A stretch of 62,663 nucleotides of DNA from Sphingobium sp. YR768. GTDB taxonomy: Bacteria; Pseudomonadota; Alphaproteobacteria; Sphingomonadales; Sphingomonadaceae. The stretch covers positions 1 to 62,663 of the forward strand of contig NZ_FOGE01000026.1 of the NCBI RefSeq assembly GCF_900111125.1, written 5' to 3'. Of this stretch, positions 7,457 to 16,365 are shown piece after piece. The notes beneath the pieces are model-generated. The model made no database searches and was not told the DNA's origin. It saw only the letters and a list, made by a program, of their open reading frames with translations. A program made the position numbers and the translations under genes. Position 1 is the stretch's first letter, and every line of letters starts with the position of its first letter.

Positions 7457-9916
7457 TCAGAAGCTGAACTTGATCGTGCCGCCCCAGGTCTGCGGGTCGC
7501 CGACCTGGCCGGCGATCAAGCCGGTATTGCCCGGCGCGACCTGGAGATTCTCGATATAGTTCACGTCGAAGGCGTTGCGGACCCAGCCGAAGACGTCGAA
7601 CCCTTCGCCTCGGAAGCCGGCGCGGACGTTGGTCAGCGCATAGCCCTTCACCTCGGTATAGATGGACGGCGAGGCGTTGCTGTTCCAGTGCGAGCGGTAA
7701 TTGCCGTCGACGCCCAGATAGACCTGGCCTTCCTTCGCCAGTAGCGTGACGGGAACATTATATTCCGCGCCGTAGGAGAAGGCCCATTTGGACACGCCGG
7801 GCAGATCCTGACCCGAAATGTCGCACTGACGCGGGCTGAGGGCGCCCGGCACGCCGGGTTGCGAATAATCCGGTGTGGCACCGCTCGCCTGCAATGTGCC
7901 TCCGGACAGTTCGGGCGGGCAGGGGGCATTGGTGAACTTCTTATATTTGGCGTCTGTATAGGCGCCATTCGCATAAGCGGTGAAGCGGTCGCTCACAACC
8001 ACCTTGAAGTCCGCCTCGATACCCTGCGAGCGCACCTTTTCGGCGTTGGCGAGATAGCCGCGCACGGTGCCGAACTGGCCGCCATTCACGGTCGCCTGGA
8101 AATTCTTGATCTCCGTGCGGAAGGCGGTGAGGTTGAAGGTGGCGCGGCGGTCCCAGAACTGGGTCTTGAGGCCCAGCTCATAATGATTGACCGATTCCGG
8201 CTTCACCGTGCTGGCGTCATAATTGACGGTATTGTCGGCGTTGAGCGGCAGGCCGTTCTGGTTGATACCCAGCGTCTTGAAGCTCTTGGCATAGGTCGCA
8301 TAGGCCAGAACGTCGCGGGCGACCTTGTAGTTGACGTTGAAGTCGTAAGTGAAGTTCCAGGCGCTGTCCGACGGCGAACTGATCTGCGGCTGATAGACCC
8401 CGCACTGCTGGGTCGTGCCCTTGATGGTGCCGGGTTCCGCGACCGTGGTGCAACTGATCGCCTGACCCTGCGCGTTGGTGACGACGCGCTGGTAGAAACC
8501 GGACTTCTTGTCATAGTTGAGGCGCAGGCCCGGCTGGATGGTCAGGGCATCCGTCACCTTCCAGCTCAGCTGGCCGAACAGGGCTGCGCTGTCGGCTTTA
8601 AGATACTGGGTGTTGCTGGCGGTCAGGCCGGACAACGTCGCCGGGATATTGGCGGGGTTGGTCGGATCGGTGGAGGGCGCAAGGCTCCATTGGGCCGCAT
8701 CGTCGCCCTGCTGTTCGGTGCCCTGCGTGTCGATCCGCTGCTTGAAGCCGAACAGGCCGAAGACGAAGTCGACATCCTTGCTTTCGTAATTGTAGCGGAA
8801 TTCCTGGCTATACTGGTCCTGCTGCGATGGGTTCTGCGAGCGCGAGACGATCGACAGGCCGGTGAAGTCGCGGTCATTTTCCGGCTTCCAGTCCCAGAAG
8901 CGCCAGGCGGTGACGGACGTCAACGTGCCCGGGCCGACATCCCATTTAATCTTGGCCGACACGCCGCCGATCTTGTTACCGGCGTTCAGGTTGGAGTCGA
9001 GATCGGTCAGACGGTCATAGGGATTGCGGCTGGGCACGACATAGCCCTGCGCAGCGGCCAGTGCGTCATATTGACGGTTGAGTGGACGCTGGGTCTTGCC
9101 GACGCGCACGAAGGTCGTGCCGCAGCATTCGGGATCCTGCTTGCTGTAGTCGCCCGACAGGGTGATGCTGAAATCTTCGCTGGGCTTGAACAGCAACTGG
9201 CCGCGAATACCCAGATTGTCCTGCTCATTGATCCAGCGCTCGCTCGTCACATTATAGAGCGTACCGCGGCGGGTGGTCGCGGCGACCGCGATGCGGGCGG
9301 CGATCGTTTCCGACAAGGGGCCGGAAATAGCGGCCTTGGCCTGCTTGTAATTGAGGTTGCCCACGGTCAGTTCGGCGCGGCCTTCGAAATCGAAGGTCGG
9401 CTGGTTGGTCGTGATGTTGATCGCGCCGGCGGTGGTGTTCTTGCCGTACAGAGTGCCTTGCGGGCCGCGCAGCACTTCCACCTGGCTGACGTCGAGAAAG
9501 TCAAACGTCGCGGCGGCGACACGGCTGTTATAGACATCGTCGACATAGATGCCAACGCCCTGTTCGAAGCCGTCGCTGGTCAGGCCGAATGGCACGCCCA
9601 GGCCGCGAATATTGACTGACGTGTTGCGCGGATTGGTCGTGTAGACCTGCAATGTCGGGGCGAGCTGTTGCAGCTTCACGATGTTGAAGTTGCCGGTCGC
9701 CTCGATGCTGTCGCCCTTGACGACAGAAATGGCCAGCGGGACTTCCTGTGCGGTTTCCTGACGGCGGCGTGCGGTCACGACGATCACATCGCCACGCGTA
9801 TTGGCCGATTGCAGTTCGTCCGCTGCGGGCTGAGGCGTCGCGTCCTGCGCAAAGGCGCTGGGCGTGATGATGGAGGCGCTCGCCGCACTGGCGAGCAACA
9901 GGAAACGCGCAATCAT
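7457..9916 (-). CDS. TonB-dependent outer membrane receptor
   Basis: This 819-residue protein starts with a signal peptide (about 1-23, ending SAFA). A TonB-box-like segment follows (DVIVVTARRR, near 43-52), then a plug domain with VEVLRGPQGTLYGKNTTAGAINI, then a long beta-barrel that ends in an aromatic residue (GTIKFSF). Such receptors import scarce ligands with energy from TonB/ExbBD. The sequence resembles the large sphingomonad receptor group with a Cys pair (PECCGTTF) in an extracellular loop. The ligand is not identifiable. The neighbouring YezD-like gene is often found with sulfur uptake genes, so a sulfur-containing ligand is a guess. Confidence 0.92.
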   Translation of the reverse strand: MIARFLLLASAASASIITPSAFAQDATPQPAADELQSANTRGDVIVVTARRRQETAQEVPLAISVVKGDSIEATGNFNIVKLQQLAPTLQVYTTNPRNTSVNIRGLGVPFGLTSDGFEQGVGIYVDDVYNSRVAAATFDFLDVSQVEVLRGPQGTLYGKNTTAGAINITTNQPTFDFEGRAELTVGNLNYKQAKAAISGPLSETIAARIAVAATTRRGTLYNVTSERWINEQDNLGIRGQLLFKPSEDFSITLSGDYSKQDPECCGTTFVRVGKTQRPLNRQYDALAAAQGYVVPSRNPYDRLTDLDSNLNAGNKIGGVSAKIKWDVGPGTLTSVTAWRFWDWKPENDRDFTGLSIVSRSQNPSQQDQYSQEFRYNYESKDVDFVFGLFGFKQRIDTQGTEQQGDDAAQWSLAPSTDPTNPANIPATLSGLTASNTQYLKADSAALFGQLSWKVTDALTIQPGLRLNYDKKSGFYQRVVTNAQGQAISCTTVAEPGTIKGTTQQCGVYQPQISSPSDSAWNFTYDFNVNYKVARDVLAYATYAKSFKTLGINQNGLPLNADNTVNYDASTVKPESVNHYELGLKTQFWDRRATFNLTAFRTEIKNFQATVNGGQFGTVRGYLANAEKVRSQGIEADFKVVVSDRFTAYANGAYTDAKYKKFTNAPCPPELSGGTLQASGATPDYSQPGVPGALSPRQCDISGQDLPGVSKWAFSYGAEYNVPVTLLAKEGQVYLGVDGNYRSHWNSNASPSIYTEVKGYALTNVRAGFRGEGFDVFGWVRNAFDVNYIENLQVAPGNTGLIAGQVGDPQTWGGTIKFSF

Positions 9917-10085
9917 GATATTCCCCTTTATATCCGGCGGTCCGGTGATCTTTGGTTGCGGCCATCCCGGTTATTCGGGCTGGGCCGACACAGTCGGGAA
10001 TGATGCTATGTATCGACGGCTCACCCCATACCGCCTTTGGGTCGCTATCGACCCGTAACCCTCTCGCGCCCCTGTGATAAATTGT

Positions 10086-10277
10086 TCAGCTTGCGCTGAG
10101 GCGCGTCTTTTCCGTTACATCGATCTGGACCACGCGCGCGTCATGGACGGTCAGCGTGATCGATCCGAAGCGCAGCCCCTCCAGCACGTCGCGCACCTTG
10201 TCGATGCTGACGCTGATGTCGGCGCGCTGCCCTTCGGTGCGGCCGTGGCGAATGTCTATTGGTCTGTGTTCGTTCAT
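10086..10277 (-). CDS. YezD-family (DUF2292) small protein
   Basis: This 63-residue protein has the DUF2292/YezD core: a helix SIDKVRDVLEGLRFGSITLTVHD, then a strand ARVVQIDVTEKTRL. The function of the family is unknown; members often lie beside sulfur assimilation or transport genes. A good ribosome site (AGAGGG) precedes the ATG. The gene is transcribed toward the TonB receptor across a gap of about 170 bases. The N-terminal 20 residues are variable and polar. Confidence 0.75.
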   Translation of the reverse strand: MNEHRPIDIRHGRTEGQRADISVSIDKVRDVLEGLRFGSITLTVHDARVVQIDVTEKTRLSAS

Positions 10278-10335
10278 ATAACCCTCTTTCGCCTTAGTAT
10301 CTCAACTTCAAAGATAGACAAAAAAGCAAATATAA

Positions 10336-10365
10336 GGGGCGCGCAAGTTTGTCTTGTCGCGCCCC
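10336..10365 (-). terminator. Rho-independent terminator of the hydrolase gene
   Basis: On the minus strand, downstream of the hydrolase stop, an 8-bp GC stem (GGGGCGCG/CGCGCCCC) extends with an inner CAAG/CTTG pairing. It is followed by TTATATTTGCTTTTTT. This is the clearest intrinsic terminator in the window. Confidence 0.8.
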
Positions 10366-10380
10366 TCGGGGGTGAGCCTG

Positions 10381-11049
10381 TTATGGATGCATCGCCGCGC
10401 GGGTCGGCTTGCGATCCTGCTGCGCCAGCGGGATGGCCGGCCGCATCTGGCGCATCGCCGATGCCTGCTCCTGCGCATTGTCGATCAGGCGTTCCAGTAG
10501 CGACTGGCCGAACTGCCAGTCGCCAAGACCGGAATCCGCGTTGATATGCCCGGCATAGCCTGCGTCGACAAACTCGCTGCCCCAATTCTTGCCCATGCTG
10601 TGGGCGCGCTCGAAGAAGATATAGGGGTCGTCGCGACTGCCGACCAATATGGACGGGAAGGGCAGTTGCGCGCGCGGCGTGGGGCCGAAGCCGCCGATCG
10701 TCTCGGGCGTTTCCATCCGGTCGCAATCGGGTGGCGCGACCAGCAGCGCGCCTGTCACCGGCCAGCCATAGGCCTGGCTCTGAAGCGCGCCCCACCAGGC
10801 GACGGCCATGCAGCCCAGACTATGCGCGGCCAATATGACCGGCCCATTGGCCTGTCGGATGGCGGCGTCCAGGCGTGTCACCCAGGCATTGCGGTTGGGA
10901 CTGGCCCAACTGCCCAGGTCGACCCGTTCGCAGTCGCCCCGCTTTTCCTCCCACAATGTCTGCCAATGTCCCGGCCCGCTATTATTCAGGCCTGGGATGG
11001 TCAGTATGACCGGCTGGCGCGTGTCACTCGAAAAACCGAATCGCTCCAT
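10381..11049 (-). CDS. RBBP9/YdeN-type alpha/beta serine hydrolase
   Basis: The 222-residue protein has the compact RBBP9/YdeN architecture: an initial strand VILTIPGLNNSGPGHWQ, the nucleophile elbow AAHSLGC (Ser77), an acid region VGSRDDPY (Asp140/141) and a catalytic His in GHIN (168). Family members are small esterases or peptidases of unclear substrate. The first strand and GPGHWQ motif are typical. It has no signal peptide, so it is cytoplasmic. It is transcribed alone and followed by a strong terminator. Confidence 0.85.
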   Translation of the reverse strand: MERFGFSSDTRQPVILTIPGLNNSGPGHWQTLWEEKRGDCERVDLGSWASPNRNAWVTRLDAAIRQANGPVILAAHSLGCMAVAWWGALQSQAYGWPVTGALLVAPPDCDRMETPETIGGFGPTPRAQLPFPSILVGSRDDPYIFFERAHSMGKNWGSEFVDAGYAGHINADSGLGDWQFGQSLLERLIDNAQEQASAMRQMRPAIPLAQQDRKPTRAAMHP

Positions 11050-11173
11050 GGTCTGGTCCTCATCCTCTATGTCGAGGGTCTGACAATAATTCTATTCATC
11101 TGGTAGACAATGGGCAAGCGGTGAAATGTGGTGAAAGTTAGGCAATCGGAAAAGCGCGGCGATCAGTCGTGCA

Positions 11174-11206
11174 AACAGCCCGGCGACAGGGTGTCGCCGG
11201 GCTGTT
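11174..11206 (-). terminator. Hairpin terminator after the PRC-barrel gene
   Basis: A perfect 15-bp stem (AACAGCCCGGCGACA with TGTCGCCGGGCTGTT) has a 3-base loop and lies 20 bases past the PRC-barrel stop. A short TTT follows on the minus strand. It may also act for rightward transcripts. Confidence 0.65.
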
Positions 11207-11225
11207 CGAACTGGTTATGGACAGA

Positions 11226-11597
11226 TCACCAGGGATAGATCAGGCCATAATATTGATAGACGTTGCGGCCATAGGCATCGTCATAGTCGGGCCGCTGGTC
11301 CAGCCCGTGGCGGGGCGCATTGTCCAGCAACTGCTTGTCCAGATCGATGACATAGCCACCCTGCGCCTTGTCATAGTTCAGCATCGACCAGGGCAGGGGG
11401 TAATGATCATTCCCAACGCCCAGAAAGCCACCAAAGGACAGCACGGCATAGCGCGCCTGTCCGCTCACCTTGTCGACCATGAAGTTGGATATCTTGCCCA
11501 GATGCTCACCCTGGCGATTATAGACGGCGGTGCCCTCCACCCGGTCGGATGCGATCAGGTCGCCACGATTTTCAAGAGTCAGGTCGGTCATTGTCAC
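11226..11597 (-). CDS. PRC-barrel domain protein
   Basis: This 123-residue protein has one PRC-barrel domain at about residues 10-90: DLIASDRVEGTAVYNRQGEHLGKI, then MVDKVSGQARYAVLSFGG, then PLPWSMLNYD. PRC-barrel proteins bind RNA or photosynthetic reaction-centre partners; stand-alone versions in alphaproteobacteria are often stress-induced and of unknown role. The C-terminal tail is rich in Tyr and Asp (DYDDAYGRNVYQYYGLIYPW). It is soluble, with no signal peptide. It is divergent from the osmC-like gene across about 80 bases. Confidence 0.8.
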   Translation of the reverse strand: MTMTDLTLENRGDLIASDRVEGTAVYNRQGEHLGKISNFMVDKVSGQARYAVLSFGGFLGVGNDHYPLPWSMLNYDKAQGGYVIDLDKQLLDNAPRHGLDQRPDYDDAYGRNVYQYYGLIYPW

Positions 11598-11679
11598 TCT
11601 CCTGCATGAAATGCTCTATTAGCATGCAACCATGGGGGACCGCCGGGGTTCCTCCGCTTCACCTGAAGGAGCTTTGGCT

Positions 11680-12111
11680 ATGAAGATCAATCGCAGCGGT
11701 TCGGCAGTCTGGACGGGAGGCCTGAAGGACGGGAAGGGCGCCATCTCCACCCAGAGCGGCGCGCTGGACGCCTATCCCTATGGCTTCGCCACGCGATTCG
11801 AAGGGCAGCCGGGCAGCAATCCGGAAGAACTGATCGCCGCCGCCCATGCCTCCTGCTTCACCATGGCGCTGTCGCTGATCCTGGGCGAAGCGGGCCTCAC
11901 GGCGGAGAAGATGGAGACGAGCGCCGTCGTAACGCTGGAGAAGCTGGACGATGGGTTTGCCGTGACCGCCAGCAAGCTGACGCTCAAGGCGACGATCCCC
12001 GGCACCGATGACGCGACCTTTCAGGAGCTGGCGGGCAAGGCGAAGGCCAATTGCCCGATATCCAAGCTGCTGAAGGCGGATATCAGTCTGGACGCGGAAC
12101 TGCTGGGCTGA
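11680..12111 (+). CDS. OsmC-family peroxiredoxin
   Basis: The enzyme is predicted to reduce organic hydroperoxides through two thiols. The 143-residue protein contains both catalytic Cys residues, Cys59 (AAAHASCFTMAL) and Cys125 (KANCPISKLL), at family spacing, and the start motif AVWTGGLKDGKG of OsmC rather than Ohr. The ATG at 11680 has a strong ribosome site (AAGGAG, 8 bases upstream); the earlier ATG at 11632 lacks one. Its 3' end overlaps the convergent exporter gene by 29 bases. Confidence 0.9.
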   Translation: MKINRSGSAVWTGGLKDGKGAISTQSGALDAYPYGFATRFEGQPGSNPEELIAAAHASCFTMALSLILGEAGLTAEKMETSAVVTLEKLDDGFAVTASKLTLKATIPGTDDATFQELAGKAKANCPISKLLKADISLDAELLG

Positions 12112-13009
12112 TCCGCATCTGCCTGGCGCGGACATGTTCGCGCCAGGCAATATAAAGGCCGCTCCCCACGATCAGCGCTGCCCCCATCCAGGTGGTCGCC
12201 ATCGGCCAGCCCTGACCGATCGCCACGCCCAGCAGCGTAGTCCAGATGATCGCGCTATAATCCATCGGCAGCACCACCGATACCGGCCCCCAGCGCAAGG
12301 CGGCCGTCAGGCAGATCTGCGCCACACCGCCGACCACGCCGATCGTTAGCAGCCAGCCCCATGTCGTCGCATCATGCGCCTGCGCGTAAAAGGGCATGGC
12401 GATGCCCAGCGGCACCATCGACAGCAAAGTGAACCAGAATACGACCACGCCCGCGCTTTCCGTCCGCCCCAGTTCGCGCAGGACCAGACTGACGCTGGCC
12501 GTGACGAGGGCAGCGGTGATGGCGACGGCCACACCGTGCAAGGGGAAATGGCCTGCATCCGGCCGGACCATCACCAGCACGCCCGCAAAACCGATCAGCA
12601 CCGCCGCCCAGCGATGCATGCCCGTCGCTTCGCGCAGTATCAGCGCGGACAGGATCGTTCCGAAGATCGGCATGGTGAAACCGATCGTGGCCGCTTCGGC
12701 TGGCGGCAGAAGGATATAGGACAGGAAATTCAGCATCATGCCGATCAGGCCGATGGCCATGCGGGTGGCATGCACGCCGATCCGCCGGGTCTTGATGGCG
12801 GAAGGGCCTGTTGTGTAAGCGATCCACGCGAATACGACCGGCAGCGCGATCAACTGGCGGTAAAAGACCGTCTCGACCAGATTGACGCCCCGCTCGCTGG
12901 CGATCCGCCCGCTCACGAACATGATCGACAGACAGAGCACCGCGATCAGGCGCAGACCGATGGCCAGCATGGGCCGATGAGGGCGGGAAGAAGATGCGGC
13001 GGAGGTCAC
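12083..13009 (-). CDS. EamA/DMT-family transporter
   Basis: This 308-residue integral membrane protein is predicted to have ten helices in two EamA repeats of five. The first begins MLAIGLRLIAVLCLSIMFVSGR, and the second begins near PLHGVAVAITAALVTASVSLVLREL. Members export small metabolites, often amino acids or purines; the substrate is not evident. The RIGVHATRMAIGLIGM and PPAEAATIGFTMPIFGTILSALILRE segments fit the S-adenosylmethionine/RhaT-like branch loosely. It ends inside the convergent osmC-like gene. Confidence 0.82.
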   Translation of the reverse strand: MTSAASSSRPHRPMLAIGLRLIAVLCLSIMFVSGRIASERGVNLVETVFYRQLIALPVVFAWIAYTTGPSAIKTRRIGVHATRMAIGLIGMMLNFLSYILLPPAEAATIGFTMPIFGTILSALILREATGMHRWAAVLIGFAGVLVMVRPDAGHFPLHGVAVAITAALVTASVSLVLRELGRTESAGVVVFWFTLLSMVPLGIAMPFYAQAHDATTWGWLLTIGVVGGVAQICLTAALRWGPVSVVLPMDYSAIIWTTLLGVAIGQGWPMATTWMGAALIVGSGLYIAWREHVRARQMRISPAVPRPD

Positions 13010-13065
13010 GCCGCCGCTCTAACCCGGTTGCACGATGGCGCAACCGGGGAAGGGATAATTGAGGC

Positions 13066-13863
13066 CTATTTCGTCGGCTTGCGGAATTTCAGCGTCATGC
13101 GGTCGCTTTCGCCGATGGCCAGATATTTGTCCTTGTCGACATCCTTCTGGCTCAGCGTCGGCGGCAGCGTCCACACGCCCTTGGGCCAGTCGGCGCTATC
13201 CTTGGGATTGGCATTCACTTCCGACGCGCCGACATATTCGAAGCCGGCGGCTTCCGCGATCCGGCGGATGGTCGATACTTTCAGATAGCCGCTGCTCTTT
13301 TCCAGCGCCGTGTCGCGATCCTCCGGCAACCGATGGTCGACGACGCCCAGCGTGCCGCCGGGCTTGAGCATATCGAAAAAGGCCTTGAAGGTCGTGCCTT
13401 CGGTTCCGCCCATGACCATATTGTGCACATTGCGGAACGTCAGCACAGTGTCGACGCTATTGGCGGGGATGCTGGCGGTTTCCTCGGGAAAAGGGACCAG
13501 CTTCACCTTGTCATAGACGTCCGGTTTGGCGGCAAGAAAGGTCTTGTACCCGTCCAGATAGCGGCCGGACGGTTGCAAGGCATAGAAAGTGCCCTTGTCC
13601 CGCAGCAACGGCGCCAGGATTTCCGTATACCAGCCGCCGCTCGGCGCATATTCCACAACTGTCGCAGTCGGTGTCACACCGAAGAAGGCAAGCGTTTCGG
13701 CGGGGTGGCGATATGTGTCGCGAACGACGTTGGTCGGCGTGCGGCTGGGCGCGGCGATGGCCGTCGCGATCGGGTCCACGGCCTTGTGATGGCTGGCATG
13801 CTGGGCGACGGCGACGCCCATTGGCAGGACCATTGCGGCAGCGAACATGGCGGAAAGGCGCAT
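13066..13863 (-). CDS. Exported class I methyltransferase-like protein
   Basis: This 265-residue protein has a clear signal peptide (MRLSAMFAAAMVLPMGVAVAQ), then a Rossmann methyltransferase fold. A degenerate SAM motif reads VVEYAPSGGWYTEIL, followed by FYALQPSG and later VDTVLTFRNVHNMV and FFDMLKPGGTLGVVDHR. A methyltransferase in the periplasm is unusual because SAM is cytoplasmic, so the activity is uncertain; related proteins are common in sphingomonads and xanthomonads. The C-terminal KPKGVWTLPP-like segment is conserved in my memory of that group. It lies alone between the exporter and an outer-membrane-like gene. Confidence 0.75.
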   Translation of the reverse strand: MRLSAMFAAAMVLPMGVAVAQHASHHKAVDPIATAIAAPSRTPTNVVRDTYRHPAETLAFFGVTPTATVVEYAPSGGWYTEILAPLLRDKGTFYALQPSGRYLDGYKTFLAAKPDVYDKVKLVPFPEETASIPANSVDTVLTFRNVHNMVMGGTEGTTFKAFFDMLKPGGTLGVVDHRLPEDRDTALEKSSGYLKVSTIRRIAEAAGFEYVGASEVNANPKDSADWPKGVWTLPPTLSQKDVDKDKYLAIGESDRMTLKFRKPTK

Positions 13864-13942
13864 CGGGCACTCCTTATATCATGATTATGATGGCGCCCGA
13901 TGTGCCCGCTCCGCACCGGCCTGACAAGCGCTTCCTTTTGCG

Positions 13943-14674
13943 TCAGAATTCCCGGATCAGCCTGATCCCTGCCTTGGGCCGGACAGTGCCGCCATGGGGC
14001 CGTTCCGCGCCCAGTCCAGCCTGGACGTTGACCTTTTCGGCCAGTTGCTGGTGGATTTGCGGCATGACCAGGACATAGCCGTCCGATCCGCCGCGATAAT
14101 TGAGTTCCAGCCCCAGTACCTGTCCATCGCGACTATCATAGAAGAGGGAATGGTTAACGATCGCACTGTTGCGGCCATGTCCGCCCGAAAAGGAGATATC
14201 CCCCAGACCGGCCATCGAGATACTGCTCCAGCGGGCATTGTAGCGATGCGCCAGCATATAGGCGAAGCTGCTGCGATAATGGCGGGCCTCGCGGTTATAG
14301 ATGCCCAGATATTGCACGCCATGGGCGCTGCGGCCGCCATTGAACGCACCGAACGCCGCCTGAAGACCCAATTTCAGATCGACCAGCTTGCCATCCTCGA
14401 ACGGCAATTCGCCTTCGATCGCGAAGCCGTCGGCCACCGCATATTCCACCTCCGGCGCCCATTGGACGGTCTTGTCGGAACCGGAAAGCGGCGTCGTGGC
14501 CAGCGCGTTCGCCTCAAGCTCGCCCCGCTTCGCACCGAGCGGGCGCATCATGTCGAATATCATCGGTTCGGGAACGTCAGGATAATCGGTCTGGGCCTCT
14601 GCGGGCGACCAGAGGCCGATAAACAGAAACGCCACCCCGTGGCGGACGGGATGGCGTGTGCTTCGTCGAAACAA
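13943..14674 (-). CDS. Outer-membrane-like beta-barrel protein, unknown
   Basis: This 243-residue protein has an N-terminal export signal ending near SPAEA, followed by alternating polar/hydrophobic strands (VQWAPEVEYAVADGFAIEGEL; HGVQYLGIYNREA; GYVLVMPQIHQQLAEKVNVQAGLG) and a C-terminal RLIREF. The ending Phe and strand pattern suggest an outer membrane or periplasmic barrel. The start is a TTG with an AGGGGG ribosome site 6 bases upstream, and that site is paired in a leader hairpin. No specific function can be given. Confidence 0.6.
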   Translation of the reverse strand: MFRRSTRHPVRHGVAFLFIGLWSPAEAQTDYPDVPEPMIFDMMRPLGAKRGELEANALATTPLSGSDKTVQWAPEVEYAVADGFAIEGELPFEDGKLVDLKLGLQAAFGAFNGGRSAHGVQYLGIYNREARHYRSSFAYMLAHRYNARWSSISMAGLGDISFSGGHGRNSAIVNHSLFYDSRDGQVLGLELNYRGGSDGYVLVMPQIHQQLAEKVNVQAGLGAERPHGGTVRPKAGIRLIREF

Positions 14675-14681
14675 GATGAAC

Positions 14682-14719
14682 CCCCTGCGATAATGGACAA
14701 GTCCACGTCTACGCAGGGG
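14682..14719 (-). promoter_or_regulatory. Leader hairpin covering the ribosome site
   Basis: An 8-bp stem (CCCCTGCG with CGCAGGGG) encloses TGGAC/GTCCA. On the minus strand the last arm contains the AGGGGG ribosome site of the TTG-started outer-membrane-like gene. The arrangement could limit translation; no experimental basis. Confidence 0.35.
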
Positions 14720-14736
14720 AGGGGAACTTTATTCCC

Positions 14737-16269
14737 TCAGAGGCAGGATTCCAGGAAAGGCTGATCGAAACCGAACATGCGGGCCTTGTCCAGCGTATAG
14801 GGGCGCAGGCCCATCGACCGATATTCGCCGATGATCTTCCCGCTGTCATCCTCGTCATGATATTCGAACTTGAACAGTTCCTGGGTGACGATGACGTCGC
14901 CTTCCATGCCGATGACTTCGGTGACGTTGGTGACGCGGCGGGAACCATCGCGCAGGCGCTTCACCTGCACGATCAGGTCGACCGAGTCGGCGATCTGCTT
15001 GGAAATCGCTTCCTTGGGAATCTTGATGTCGCCCATCAGGATCATATTTTCCATACGGCCCAGGCATTCGCGCGGGCTGTTGGCGTGCAGCGTACACATG
15101 GACCCGTCATGGCCCGTATTCATCGCGGCGAGCAGGTCGAAACATTCCGCGCCACGAATTTCGCCCAGGATGATGCGGTCAGGGCGCATACGCAGGGCGT
15201 TCTTGACAAGGTCGCCAATGGTGATCGCGCCATTGCCCTCCAGATTGGCCGGGCGGGTTTCCAGCGGCAGCCAGTGCGGCTGCTGAAGCCGCAATTCGGC
15301 CGCGTCCTCGATCGTCAGCACACGCTCGCCCGGATCGATCATCTTCGACAGGGCATTGAGCATCGTCGTCTTGCCCGAACCCGTACCGCCGGAAATGACG
15401 ATGTTGAACCGGCAGGCGCCCGCGATCTTCAGCGCCGTCGCCATCTTGGGGCTCATCGCGCCCCAACCGGCCAGCATGTCGATGGTGATCGGCTTGGCCG
15501 AGAATTTACGAATGGAGATGGCCGTGCCGCGCAGCGACAGCGGCGGCACGATCACGTTGACACGAGAGCCGTCGGGCAGGCGGGCGTCGGCCAGCGGCGT
15601 GGTCTGGTCGACGCGGCGGCCGACCTTGCTGACGATGCGCTGCGCGATCTGGAACAGATGCTCCTCGTCGCGGAACTTGATCGGCGCGATCTGGAGCTTG
15701 CCCTTCTTTTCGATATAGGTCTGGTCCGGGCCGTTGACCATGATGTCGGTCACGTCCGGGTCCGACAGCAATTCTTCGAGCGGCCCCAGGCCCAGCAATT
15801 CGTCGACCAGCACCTTTTCCAGCGCGAACTGCTCGCGCCGGTTCAGCGTCAGCTTCAGTTCGGCCAGAACTTCCATGATGATCGGGCGAAATTCCTCCGC
15901 CAGTTCATCCTTTGTCAGCGTTGCGGCGGCTTCCGGGTCGACGCGCTCCAGCAGGCGGGGCAGCACCTGTTCCTTGATCTTGTGGACGCTCGCTTCGAAA
16001 CCTTGCGGGCCAGCGTCGGGCACATGTTCGGCATTCGCGCGGTCGGACAGGCGCGACATCGCGTCGGCATTCCGCTGCATCGCGCTGGTGGGTGCGGCCA
16101 GCGGATCGAAGGGCGCTTCGCCCGGCAGAGAAGCGATGTCGAGGGGAGGAAACTGGTCGCCGCCGCGGGGTAATTCTTCCCGGGCTGCCGCACCGCCCTG
16201 CATCGGCCGGGCCACGCCGAAGCCGGACTTGATCCCGGCAGGTCCATTTTTCCGTCCAAAGGCGCTCAT
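14737..16269 (-). CDS. cpaF: CpaF-family secretion ATPase
   Basis: This 510-residue protein belongs to the VirB11/TadA (CpaF) ATPases that power Tad/Flp pilus assembly. The Walker A motif GGTGSGKT is at 294-301; VLTIEDAAELRLQQPHW and RMRPDRIILGEIRGAE (Walker B region) and the histidine-box AMNTGHDGSMCTLHANSPRE follow. The N-terminal 90 residues are low-complexity and Pro/Ala-rich. No other pilus gene (cpaA-E, tadB/C) is in the window, so it is a solitary copy or separated from its cluster. It is cytoplasmic or peripheral to the inner membrane. Confidence 0.93.
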   Translation of the reverse strand: MSAFGRKNGPAGIKSGFGVARPMQGGAAAREELPRGGDQFPPLDIASLPGEAPFDPLAAPTSAMQRNADAMSRLSDRANAEHVPDAGPQGFEASVHKIKEQVLPRLLERVDPEAAATLTKDELAEEFRPIIMEVLAELKLTLNRREQFALEKVLVDELLGLGPLEELLSDPDVTDIMVNGPDQTYIEKKGKLQIAPIKFRDEEHLFQIAQRIVSKVGRRVDQTTPLADARLPDGSRVNVIVPPLSLRGTAISIRKFSAKPITIDMLAGWGAMSPKMATALKIAGACRFNIVISGGTGSGKTTMLNALSKMIDPGERVLTIEDAAELRLQQPHWLPLETRPANLEGNGAITIGDLVKNALRMRPDRIILGEIRGAECFDLLAAMNTGHDGSMCTLHANSPRECLGRMENMILMGDIKIPKEAISKQIADSVDLIVQVKRLRDGSRRVTNVTEVIGMEGDVIVTQELFKFEYHDEDDSGKIIGEYRSMGLRPYTLDKARMFGFDQPFLESCL

Positions 16270-16365
16270 AGGTCTCCGCCGCTCTGTCTCTTTCGGCCCT
16301 GCCGCGCTGGGAAGGGCCGATCATAGGATGATGAAGGTGAATAGGATGGAAACTTTGACAAATGG

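Noticed and set aside
7859..9619. 586-codon plus-strand open frame over the TonB receptor
   Set aside because: Antisense shadow; the receptor has a signal peptide, plug motifs and an aromatic end.
9917..10085. Cobalamin riboswitch upstream of the TonB receptor
   Set aside because: The leader is short and has no B12-box-like or conserved core sequence.
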